From: Gammaproteobacteria bacterium UBA7803
Lineage (GTDB): Bacteria; Pseudomonadota; Gammaproteobacteria; Pseudomonadales; Azotimanducaceae
NCBI GenBank assembly: GCA_002480525.1
Contig: DLCH01000075.1
Span: 74,685 to 138,684 of the forward strand
Length of the DNA: 64,000 bases
Reading direction: 5' to 3'
Shown here: positions 11,367 to 18,824 of the stretch, piece by piece
How the letters are laid out: every line of letters starts with the position of its first letter
Numbering within the stretch: the first letter of the stretch is position 1
The notes under the pieces: generated by a model
Seen by the model: the letters and a program-made list of their open reading frames with translations, nothing else
What the model was told of the DNA's origin: nothing
Database searches by the model: none
Translations under genes and position numbers: made by a program

Positions 11367-11698
11367 ACGTCGAAGGTCTGACGCCCGTCCACCATGGGCC
11401 CCCGGGGCACGATGGTGTCGCCGCCGACGGTGGCGGCCTCGTTGCGGGCCAGCACGATCAGCTCTTCGGCCACCTTGCCCCGGCCGCGCTTCAGCAGCAC
11501 CCGGTCCTGGGTGGAGGCGGTGACGTCGCCCACCAGCTCGCAGCCGGCGACCTCGCTGGCCGTGCCCTGGGCGACCGCCGCGCCGGCGTCGGTCAGCTCG
11601 ATCCAGGTGCAGCCGCCGAGCGCGGATGCGAGCACCGCCAGGGCGGCGCCCCGCCGGAGGCCTCGAAGGACCGGTGTCGGGACTCGGAATCTGCTCAC
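11342..11698 (-). CDS. DUF4156 lipoprotein
   Basis: The 118-residue protein has a lipoprotein signal (AALAVLASALGGC, then TWIELTD). It has the DUF4156 pattern: the mature part begins with CTWIELTDAGAAV, continues with VAGCELVGDV, and ends with ARNEAATVGGDTIVP. Members are small outer-membrane or periplasmic lipoproteins of unknown function. The gene overlaps the 3' end of the GlxA-type regulator by 25 bp on the opposite strand. It lies 7 bp upstream of the stop of the acyl-CoA dehydrogenase, which is transcribed the same way. Confidence 0.8.
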   Translation of the reverse strand: MSRFRVPTPVLRGLRRGAALAVLASALGGCTWIELTDAGAAVAQGTASEVAGCELVGDVTASTQDRVLLKRGRGKVAEELIVLARNEAATVGGDTIVPRGPMVDGRQTFDVYRCGPAG

Positions 11699-11705
11699 GG
11701 GATCC

Positions 11706-12818
11706 TCACAGCCTGCCTTTGTCGAGCTCCAGCTTGCCCCTCGCCAGATTGAGCCGCAAGACGTCGCTGCCGCCTTCGGCGAGGCGCAGGCTGCGGACCT
11801 GCCGGTACAGCACCGCCAGGGGATGATCCTCGGTCAGGGCGACCCCGCCGACGAGCTGAATGGCGGTGTCGACGACGCGGCCGACGGCCTCGGTGGCGAA
11901 CACCTTGCAGGCGATGCCCTCGTTGACCACGTTCTCGCCGGCGTCGGCCAGCCGCGCGGTGCGGTACAGCATGCTGCGCGCGGCGAAGGCCTCGATGCGC
12001 AGGTCGGCATAGCGCAGCCGCACGCCTTCCCGGTCGCCGCGGCGGCCGCCGCTGCGGCCGTCCTCGGCCTCCAGGTGCCGGGTGAGGTCGTCGATCACCC
12101 AGCGCATGGTGCCGACACAGCGGGCGGCGATGGCCAGGCGCACGTCGCCGATCTGGCGCATGGCCCGGGGCATGCCCTGGCCGGGCTCGCCGATCATGTG
12201 GGTGACCGGCACTGCGACGTCGTCGAACCGGAAGGCCGCGTGGTGGCTGCCGTCCAGGGAGGTGAAGGTGCGCTCGATGGTCACCCCGGGAGCGTCGGTG
12301 TCGATCACCACCAGCGCCGGTCCGCGGTCCTCGATCTGCACCAGCGTGTTGACGAAGTCCGCCCCGCCCCCGCCGGTGACGTAGGACTTCCGGCCGGTCA
12401 CCCGCAGGGTGTCGCCGTCGATGCGCGCGTGGGTCGGGGTGACGGCGTCGGCGGGCTCGGTGAAGCCGAAGGCGCCGCGCCTGGTGCCCGCCAGCAGGGG
12501 CGCCAGGTGGGTCGACGCCAGCGGTTCGCCGACCCCGGCCAGCACGCCGGGCCCCGGGCCGAACACGGCGTCCTGATGGGGCGCGTTGGCGGCGGCCAGC
12601 TCGTCACGCACGACGGTGAGCGCCAGCACGGACGCCGCGCTGCCGCCGGACTCCGCGGGCTGGGTCATCTGGAACAGGCCCGCGGCCCGGGCGGCCGCGA
12701 CCACCGCCGGCCGCGCCTCGGCGGCGCTCTGGTCGCGGCGGGGCTCCAGTTCCCGCGCGGCGAAGTCGCGGACCCGGGCTGCCAGCTCCCGGTGCTCGGC
12801 AGAGAGTTGCTCCGGCAT
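11706..12818 (-). CDS. Acyl-CoA dehydrogenase
   Basis: The 370-residue flavoprotein starts at ATG 12818. It has the N-terminal helical domain, a central beta domain (GAFGFTEPADAVTPTHARIDGD, VTGRKSYVTGGGGADF) and a C-terminal helical domain. The likely catalytic base is the Glu in LAEGGSDVLRLNLARGK, at the position of the YEG motif in short- and medium-chain enzymes. The start overlaps the stop of the upstream wHTH/TM gene by one base (TGATG), indicating translational coupling. Chain-length specificity cannot be read. Confidence 0.88.
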   Translation of the reverse strand: MPEQLSAEHRELAARVRDFAARELEPRRDQSAAEARPAVVAAARAAGLFQMTQPAESGGSAASVLALTVVRDELAAANAPHQDAVFGPGPGVLAGVGEPLASTHLAPLLAGTRRGAFGFTEPADAVTPTHARIDGDTLRVTGRKSYVTGGGGADFVNTLVQIEDRGPALVVIDTDAPGVTIERTFTSLDGSHHAAFRFDDVAVPVTHMIGEPGQGMPRAMRQIGDVRLAIAARCVGTMRWVIDDLTRHLEAEDGRSGGRRGDREGVRLRYADLRIEAFAARSMLYRTARLADAGENVVNEGIACKVFATEAVGRVVDTAIQLVGGVALTEDHPLAVLYRQVRSLRLAEGGSDVLRLNLARGKLELDKGRL

Positions 12819-13195
12819 CAGACCGCGGGCCCGATCAGCACCAGGACGATCAGCGCCAGGCACAGCACCATGGTTCCGAAGGCGTACAGCACGAGGGTCT
12901 CCTTACGGGCCTGGCCATTGAGAAAGCGCTCCACCTCGTCCGGGCTGCGCGCGGCGGTGGAGGACGTCAGGCGGTAGCGGGTGATGCCGTCGCCGCGGCC
13001 GGGGAGCTTCACGAACAGCTCCGGCGTGGCCCGCAGGCGGGCGTCCACCTCGGCGAAGGACAGGCCGGTGAAGCGGGCGATCTGGGTGGGGTGCAGCCCC
13101 TTGTCCGGATGCTCGCGGAAGCACTGGTAGATGTCCGTGAGCCGCTTCAGCTTGCCGCGGAAGCGGAACGATATGGGGATCAGGCCGAGCATCAT
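12818..13195 (-). CDS. Hypothetical protein with winged-helix-like region and C-terminal TM helix
   Basis: This 125-residue protein has a helical N-terminal half resembling a helix-turn-helix (LTDIYQCFREHPDKGLHPTQIARFTGLSFAEVDARLRATPELFVKLP). A single strongly hydrophobic helix closes the protein (LVLYAFGTMVLCLALIVLVLIGPAV). That makes it a candidate tail-anchored membrane protein with a DNA- or protein-binding head. It is translationally coupled to the acyl-CoA dehydrogenase downstream. I do not recognise the family. Start codons at 13195 and 13192 are equally plausible. Confidence 0.65.
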   Translation of the reverse strand: MMLGLIPISFRFRGKLKRLTDIYQCFREHPDKGLHPTQIARFTGLSFAEVDARLRATPELFVKLPGRGDGITRYRLTSSTAARSPDEVERFLNGQARKETLVLYAFGTMVLCLALIVLVLIGPAV

Positions 13196-13264
13196 GGCGG
13201 CAGGCCTCCTGGGTCGCGATGGGGTCGGAGTATACCGGCTCGGCGTCCGTCGTTCGGCGCCGGG

Positions 13265-14200
13265 TCAGGCAGCCCCGGGCCGGCGCGCGGTGACCACCGC
13301 CCGCACCGGGGCCGGATGGCCTTCGACGGTCATGGCCGGATTGGCGGGGTCGAGGGCCTCGGTCAGTGACTGAAAACGCATCCAGGCGGTGGTGTGCTGC
13401 TCGGCGACGGTGGTCGGGGTCACGTCCACCGCGGTGACGGCCTCGAACCCCGCAGCGGCGAGCCAGCCGGTGAGCGCCGCCACGCTCGGCACGGTCCAGA
13501 CGTTGCGCATCCGGGCATACCGGCCCGCCGGTTCGAGGGACGCGTCGCCGTCCACCACGAGCGACTCCAGCACCAGCTGGCCGCCCGGCCGGACGTGGCG
13601 GAACAGCCGCTCGGCGTGCTCCATCGGGTCCCGCCTGTGGTAGATCACGCCGAGGCTGAACACGCTGTCGAATCCGGCCGGCGGCAGTTCCTCGAAACGC
13701 ACGGGCAGCACCTGGTTGGCGGCGCCGCCGAGGTAGCGGGTCACGGCCCGGTGCTGCAGGCAGAACACCAGGGTCGGATCGACGCCGACCACGGTGCGGG
13801 CGCCGGCCTCCAGCATCCGCCAGCCGAAATAGCCGTTGCCGCAGCCGACGTCCAGCACCCGGTGGCCGTCCAGCGGCGCGAGGTGCGGCGCGATCCGGGC
13901 CCATTTCCAGTCGGAGCGCCATTCGGTGTCGACGTGAATGCCGAACAGGGAGAACGGGCCCTTGCGCCACGGATGCAGGCCCATCAGCGCCTCGGCCAGG
14001 GTGTTGCGGGCCGCGTCGTCGGCGGGCCCGTCGACGGTGACGGTGGCGCCGAGGTCGACCCGCTCCGGCGTCAGGTCCGGCAGCGCGGCCAGCGCAGCCT
14101 GCCAGCGCGCCATGTCGCCGTGGGCGTCCGGCGCGAGGCGCGCGGCGATCAGCGGGGCCAGCCCGGCCAGGTCGTCCGCCAGGGCCGGCTCCGGAATCAC
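13265..14200 (-). CDS. cmoB: tRNA U34 carboxymethyltransferase CmoB
   Basis: CmoB transfers the carboxymethyl group of carboxy-SAM to 5-hydroxyuridine-34 in tRNA, giving uridine-5-oxyacetic acid. Diagnostic features are LHPWRKGPFSLFGIHVDTEWRSDWKW, the SAM motif VLDVGCGNGYFGWRM, SLGVIYHRRDPMEHA and, near the C-terminus, WMRFQSLTEALDPANP. The start was set at GTG 14198-14200, because it overlaps the cmoA stop as GTGA. The open frame extends to an ATG at 14233, but that would put 36 bases inside cmoA. The result is 311 residues, close to the family's usual 320. Confidence 0.93.
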   Translation of the reverse strand: MIPEPALADDLAGLAPLIAARLAPDAHGDMARWQAALAALPDLTPERVDLGATVTVDGPADDAARNTLAEALMGLHPWRKGPFSLFGIHVDTEWRSDWKWARIAPHLAPLDGHRVLDVGCGNGYFGWRMLEAGARTVVGVDPTLVFCLQHRAVTRYLGGAANQVLPVRFEELPPAGFDSVFSLGVIYHRRDPMEHAERLFRHVRPGGQLVLESLVVDGDASLEPAGRYARMRNVWTVPSVAALTGWLAAAGFEAVTAVDVTPTTVAEQHTTAWMRFQSLTEALDPANPAMTVEGHPAPVRAVVTARRPGAA

Positions 14201-14928
14201 GGGCGGGCCTCGAAGCCGGCCCAGTTCAGACACTGATACCAGCGCCGCACCCGGGTGAAGCCGGCGGCGTCGAGCCGCTCCCGGTGGATCTCCTCGGTGT
14301 CGACGATCATCACGTTCTCCAGTGCGCTGCGCTTCTGGGAGATCTCCAGCTCCGAGTAACCGTTGGCGCGCTTGAAGTCGAGGTGGGCGGCTTCGAACTC
14401 GCGCTGGGTGTCCGGGTCCTCGAAGCGGATCTTCTCGGACAGCAGCAGCACGCCGTCCGGCGTCAGCGCGGCGCGGATGCGCTCCAGCATCGCCAGCCGG
14501 TCCGCCGGCGGCAGGAACTGCAGCACGTAGTTGAGGGTGACGGCCCCGGCGGGGTCGAGGGCGGTGTCGCGGACGTCCTCGCAGCGCAGAGTGATGCGCG
14601 GGTCGCGGATCAGCGTCCGGGCCCGCTCGATCATAGCGGCGGCGTTGTCGACGCCGACGATCTCGCAGGGCCGGTCGCCCATCTGGCGCGCGATGGCCAG
14701 GGCGGTGGCGCCCAGCGAACAGCCCAGGTCGTAGGCCCGGGGGCGCTCTGCGCCGGCGTCGCGGAGCGCCCGCGCGGCCATCAGCCCGGTCATGGGAATC
14801 ACCGTCTCGTAGCCCGGCACCGAGCGCCGGATCATGTCCGGAAACACGTCGGCCACCCGCTCGTCGAAGGTGAAGTCCACGAGCTGGCTGTGGGGCCGGC
14901 GGTACACGTCGTCTCTGTCAGCCATCAT
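14197..14928 (-). CDS. cmoA: Carboxy-S-adenosyl-L-methionine synthase CmoA
   Basis: CmoA makes carboxy-SAM from SAM and prephenate for CmoB. The 243-residue protein shows the expected order: DFTFDERVADVFPDMIRRSVPGY, YDLGCSLGATALAIA, VGVDNAAAMIERA, LNYVLQFLPPADR, LSEKIRFED and QKRSALENVMIVDT. It is directly followed by cmoB with a 4-bp GTGA overlap, as expected for enzymes acting in sequence. It is divergent from ppk1 with a 41-bp gap. ATG at 14928 or the adjacent 14925 could serve as start. Confidence 0.95.
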   Translation of the reverse strand: MMADRDDVYRRPHSQLVDFTFDERVADVFPDMIRRSVPGYETVIPMTGLMAARALRDAGAERPRAYDLGCSLGATALAIARQMGDRPCEIVGVDNAAAMIERARTLIRDPRITLRCEDVRDTALDPAGAVTLNYVLQFLPPADRLAMLERIRAALTPDGVLLLSEKIRFEDPDTQREFEAAHLDFKRANGYSELEISQKRSALENVMIVDTEEIHRERLDAAGFTRVRRWYQCLNWAGFEARP

Positions 14929-14969
14929 AATTCCGCAACAAGGCCGTGCTAAGGTAACCGGTTTAATCG

Positions 14970-17072
14970 GTGCACGGCGATCCCATGGCGTCCGCCACCT
15001 CCGAGCTGCCCCTCGGCAGCCCCGAGCTCTACATCAACCGCGAGCTGTCCCAGCTCGAGTTCAACCGGCGCGTGCTGGCCCAGGCCAAGGACGACGAGCT
15101 GCCGCTGCTCGAGCGGCTGCGCTTTCTGTGCATCGCCAGCTCCGTGCTCGACGAGTTCTTCGAGATCCGCGTCTCGGGCCTCAAGCAGCAGGAGGCCTAT
15201 GGTGCCACCAAGCGCGGTCCGGACAACATGAGCCCGTCGGAGCAGCTCCGGGCCATCACCGAGATCTGCCACGCCCTGGTGGCCGAGCAGTATCAGGTGC
15301 TGAACGAGACCCTGCTGCCGCGGCTCGACCGCCAGGGCATCCGGCTGCTGGAGGTGGACGACTGGAACGACCGCCAGCGCCAGTGGCTGAAGCGCTACTT
15401 CAACCGGGAGCTGGCGCCGGTGATCAGCCCCATCGCCCTGGATCCCGCCCATCCGTTTCCCCAGCCGCTGAACAAGAACCTGGCGTTCATCGTGTCGCTG
15501 GAGGGCGAGGACGCCTTCGGCCGGCGGCTCGGCCGGGCCATCGTCCAGGCGCCGCGCTCGCTGCCGCGCATCGTCGCGCTGCCCCAGTCGGTGGCCAGCT
15601 CGCCCCACGAGTTCGTGCTGCTCACCTCGATCATCGAGGCCCACGTGGACGATCTGTTTCCGGGCATGCGGGTGTCCGGCTGCTATCAGTTCCGGGTCAC
15701 CCGCAACAGCGACCTGTTCGTCGACATGGAGGAGACCGACGACCTGCTGCGGGCGGTGGAAGGGGAACTGTCGTCGCGCCGCTACGGCGACGCCGTGCGC
15801 CTGGAGGTCGACGATCAGTGCCCGGAGGCGCTGGAGGAGTTCCTGATGGCCCAGTGCCGCCTCGCCAAGGCGGACGTGTACCGCTGCGACGGGCCGGTGA
15901 ACCTGATGCGGCTGGCGGCGCTGCCGGACATGGTGGAGCGGCCGGAGCTGAAGTTTCCCGGCTTCACGCCGCACATACCGGAGCGGGTGCGGGGCTGTGA
16001 CGACATGTTCGAGGTGATCGCCGAAGGCGACCTGTTGCTGCACCACCCCTTCGAGTCCTTCGCGCCCTTCATCGACTTTCTCCGCCAGGCGGCGGACGAC
16101 CCCGCGGTGCTGGCGATCCGTCAGACCCTGTACCGCACCGGCACCGAGTCGGCGGTGGTGGAGGCGCTGACCCGGGCCGCGCTGGAGGGCAAGGAGGTGC
16201 TGGTGGTGATCGAGCTGCGCGCGCGGTTCGACGAGGAGGCCAACATCGAGCTGGCCAACCACCTGCAGAAGGCGGGCGCCCAGGTGGTGTACGGCGTGGT
16301 CGGCCACAAGACCCACGCCAAGATGAGCATGGTGATCCGCCGCGAGGGCCGGTCGCTGAAGCGCTACGTGCACCTCGGCACCGGCAACTACCACACCCGT
16401 ACCACCCGGCTGTACACCGACTACGGCCTGTTCACCTGCAACGACGAGATCGGCCAGGACGTGCAGCAGCTCTTCCAGCAGCTCACCTCCATGGGGCGGA
16501 CGCGCCGGTTGAAGACCCTGCTGCAGTCGCCGTTCACCCTGCACAAGACCATGCTGGACTACGTGGAGCGGGAGATCGCCGCGGCCCGGGAGGGCCGGCC
16601 GGCGCGCATCCTCGCCAAGATGAACGCGCTGATCGAGCCGCAGATCATCCAGGCCCTGTACCGGGCCTCCCAGGCCGGGGTGAAGGTGGATCTGATCGTG
16701 CGCGGCATCTGCGCCCTGCGCCCCGGGGTGAAGGGCGTGTCCGAGAACATCCGGGTGCGCTCGGTGATCGGGCGCTTTCTCGAGCACACCCGGGTGTTCT
16801 ACTTCGAGAACGGCGATCCGAAGCTCTACATGTCCAGCGCCGACTGGATGGGCCGCAACTTCTTCAGCCGGGTGGAGACCTGCTTCCCGGTGCACGACCC
16901 GAAGCTGGTGACCCGCGTGCTGCGCGAGCTGCAGCTCTACCTCGCCGACAACTGCCAGGCCTGGGCGCTGCAGAGCGACGGCAGCTACCGGCGCGCCACG
17001 GCGCCCCGGGGCAAGCGCCGGAGCGCCCAGGACACCCTGCTCCACGACCTGGCCGACGTCGCCGCGACCTGA
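14970..17072 (+). CDS. ppk1: Polyphosphate kinase 1
   Basis: Ppk1 polymerises the gamma-phosphate of ATP into polyphosphate. The protein is about 695-700 residues, the usual length. It begins with the N domain (YINRELSQLEFNRRVLAQA), followed by head-domain sequences. The catalytic phospholipase-D-like domains show KTHAKMSMVIRREG with the autophosphorylated His, RYVHLGTGNYH, and the later FLEHTRVFYFENG. GTG 14970 and ATG 14985 (MASATSELPLGSPELY) are both possible starts. The second fits the family better. The ppx gene is convergent immediately downstream, separated by a REP cluster, so synthesis and degradation of polyphosphate are encoded side by side. Confidence 0.95.
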   Translation: MHGDPMASATSELPLGSPELYINRELSQLEFNRRVLAQAKDDELPLLERLRFLCIASSVLDEFFEIRVSGLKQQEAYGATKRGPDNMSPSEQLRAITEICHALVAEQYQVLNETLLPRLDRQGIRLLEVDDWNDRQRQWLKRYFNRELAPVISPIALDPAHPFPQPLNKNLAFIVSLEGEDAFGRRLGRAIVQAPRSLPRIVALPQSVASSPHEFVLLTSIIEAHVDDLFPGMRVSGCYQFRVTRNSDLFVDMEETDDLLRAVEGELSSRRYGDAVRLEVDDQCPEALEEFLMAQCRLAKADVYRCDGPVNLMRLAALPDMVERPELKFPGFTPHIPERVRGCDDMFEVIAEGDLLLHHPFESFAPFIDFLRQAADDPAVLAIRQTLYRTGTESAVVEALTRAALEGKEVLVVIELRARFDEEANIELANHLQKAGAQVVYGVVGHKTHAKMSMVIRREGRSLKRYVHLGTGNYHTRTTRLYTDYGLFTCNDEIGQDVQQLFQQLTSMGRTRRLKTLLQSPFTLHKTMLDYVEREIAAAREGRPARILAKMNALIEPQIIQALYRASQAGVKVDLIVRGICALRPGVKGVSENIRVRSVIGRFLEHTRVFYFENGDPKLYMSSADWMGRNFFSRVETCFPVHDPKLVTRVLRELQLYLADNCQAWALQSDGSYRRATAPRGKRRSAQDTLLHDLADVAAT

Positions 17073-17103
17073 CCCGCCCCGGCTCATCCGGTACCGCACC
17101 CTC

Positions 17104-17203
17104 GTAGGAGCGGCCTCCCGGCCGCGATTGCAGTGTACGGGGGATCGCGGCCGGGAGGCCGCTCCCACGTTGGGGGTGATCGCGGCCGGGAGGCCGCTCC
17201 TAC
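17104..17203. repeat. REP-like cluster, three family A units
   Basis: Three 25-bp units lie between the convergent ppk1 and ppx genes: one forward (17104-17128) and two reversed (17144-17168, 17179-17203). Each has the frame GTAGGAGC...GCGAT (GTGGGAGC in one copy) around a hairpin whose arms read GCGGCC/GGCCGC. Forward plus reversed units can also pair with each other into a long hairpin. Such extragenic palindromes often act as transcript-end or mRNA-stability elements. Confidence 0.9.
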
Positions 17204-17216
17204 GGGCGTGGTCGGT

Positions 17217-18743
17217 TCAGCGCGTGCTGACGGTGAGCTTCAGCGGTATCGCCTCGAGAAACGCGGCTTCCTGCTGCAGGTCCAGCTTCGTCAGCGGGTG
17301 GCGCTGCAGCCACGTGCCCGGCAGGGTCAGGATCAGGTGATCGGGTGTCTCGCCCACCGACAGGCCGACGTGGGGCAGGGGCCGGGTGCCGCGGTTGCGG
17401 TGCATCACCACCGCCAGCCGCAGCAGCACCGCCATGCGGATCAGCCGGCTGCGCTCGCTGCCGTTGAAGCCGGGGTCGGCCACCGGGAACTTGCGGCGGT
17501 GAGCCCGCACCAGGGCCGCGAGCTGGCGCTGGTCCCAGCTCGAGAACCCGGGCATGTCCATGTAGCGCAGCAGGTAGCCGCCGTGCTTGTGGTACTGGCT
17601 GTGGGCGATGTCCATGCCGATCTCGTGCAGGTCCGCCGCCCAGCCGAGCATCAGCCGGTCGTCGGGATCCGTGAGCTGCCAGTCCGCGGCCACCTGGGCC
17701 ATCAGCAGCATGGCGGACTCCCGCACCCGGCGGCCGTGGTGGCCGTCGACGTGGTAGCGCTGCATGAGATCGCGCACCGTGCCCTCGCGCACGTCCTGAT
17801 GCTGCACGCGCCCCAGCAGGTCGTGGATCACGCCTTCGCGCAGGGCGCCGCTGGTGGCCTGCATGCGCTCCACGTCCAGGTCCTCGAAGATCGCCTGCAG
17901 GATCGCCAGCCCGCCCGGAAACACCGGCGCCCGCTCCGCCGGCAGCCCCGGCAGGGACAGCTTCGAGACGTGCTTGGCCTGGATCAGCGCCCGGCGGATC
18001 TGCTCGAGCCCGTCGGCGGTGATGCCGCCGTGGTCGCGGCCCATGTGATTGAGCACTTCCTGGGCGGCGAGGATCGTGCCGGACGCGCCCACCGCGGTGT
18101 CCCAGCCGCGATGCCGGTAGGCGCGGCGGATCGGCTCGAGCTCCTGGCGGGCGTGGTCCACCGCCCGCTGGTAGGCGGTGGCGCGCAGCTCCCCCTCGGG
18201 GAAGTATCGGCGCGACAGGCCGACGCAGCCCATGTACAGGCTCTCCATCACCTCCGGTTCGAAGCGGCGGCCCAGGATCAGCTCCGTGCTGCCGCCGCCG
18301 ATGTCCACCACCAGGCGCCGCTCGTGCTGGTTCTCCAGGGCGTGGCTGACGCCGAGGTAGATGAGCCGTGCTTCCTCCCGGCCGGAGATGATCTCCACGG
18401 TGTGTCCCAGGGCGGCCTCGGCCTTCTGCATGAACTCGGCGGCGTTGTTGGCCCGGCGCAGGGTGTTGGTGGCCACCACCCGGACGTTCTCCGGCGGCAG
18501 ATCGCGCAGCCGCTGCCCCAGCCGTTCGAGGCAGTCCAGCGCCCGCCGGGCCACCGGCTCGGTGAGGTTGTCGTCGGCGTCTAGGCCCTCGGCCAGGCGC
18601 ACCATCTCCTTGATCTTGTCGACCACCTGGATACGGCCCTGGTTGGTCTGCACCACCAGCAGATGGAAGCTGTTGGAGCCGAGATCGAGCGCGGCCAGTT
18701 CGGCGGAGGCGTTGGGGTCGGAATAGGTCGACGGTTCGGCCAT
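17217..18743 (-). CDS. ppx: Exopolyphosphatase (Ppx/GppA family)
   Basis: This 508-residue phosphatase releases phosphate from polyphosphate ends or from pppGpp. It shows the ASKHA fold phosphate loops ELAALDLGSNSFHLLVV and LVVDIGGGSTELILG, the VVATNTLRRANNA segment, VGASGTILAAQE, and a C-terminal HD-like helical domain (AADLHEIGMDIAHSQYHKHGGYLL). Its length fits Ppx proteins with the C-terminal domain. It is convergent with ppk1. GppA is the alternative name for close paralogues, but the neighbouring ppk1 favours Ppx. Confidence 0.92.
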   Translation of the reverse strand: MAEPSTYSDPNASAELAALDLGSNSFHLLVVQTNQGRIQVVDKIKEMVRLAEGLDADDNLTEPVARRALDCLERLGQRLRDLPPENVRVVATNTLRRANNAAEFMQKAEAALGHTVEIISGREEARLIYLGVSHALENQHERRLVVDIGGGSTELILGRRFEPEVMESLYMGCVGLSRRYFPEGELRATAYQRAVDHARQELEPIRRAYRHRGWDTAVGASGTILAAQEVLNHMGRDHGGITADGLEQIRRALIQAKHVSKLSLPGLPAERAPVFPGGLAILQAIFEDLDVERMQATSGALREGVIHDLLGRVQHQDVREGTVRDLMQRYHVDGHHGRRVRESAMLLMAQVAADWQLTDPDDRLMLGWAADLHEIGMDIAHSQYHKHGGYLLRYMDMPGFSSWDQRQLAALVRAHRRKFPVADPGFNGSERSRLIRMAVLLRLAVVMHRNRGTRPLPHVGLSVGETPDHLILTLPGTWLQRHPLTKLDLQQEAAFLEAIPLKLTVSTR

Positions 18744-18824
18744 GGGCCCGGACGCTGCGGGAAAGGGGCCATTCTAGGAGAGGCGGCAGGCGCCTGCACG
18801 GACTGATGTGCCGGCTTTCGGGAT

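Noticed and set aside
14915..14943. CTGTCAG heptamer upstream of ppk1 as a possible Pho box
   Set aside because: Only the first heptamer fits. The next two do not, the -10 spacing differs from the two good sites, and the bases are cmoA codons.
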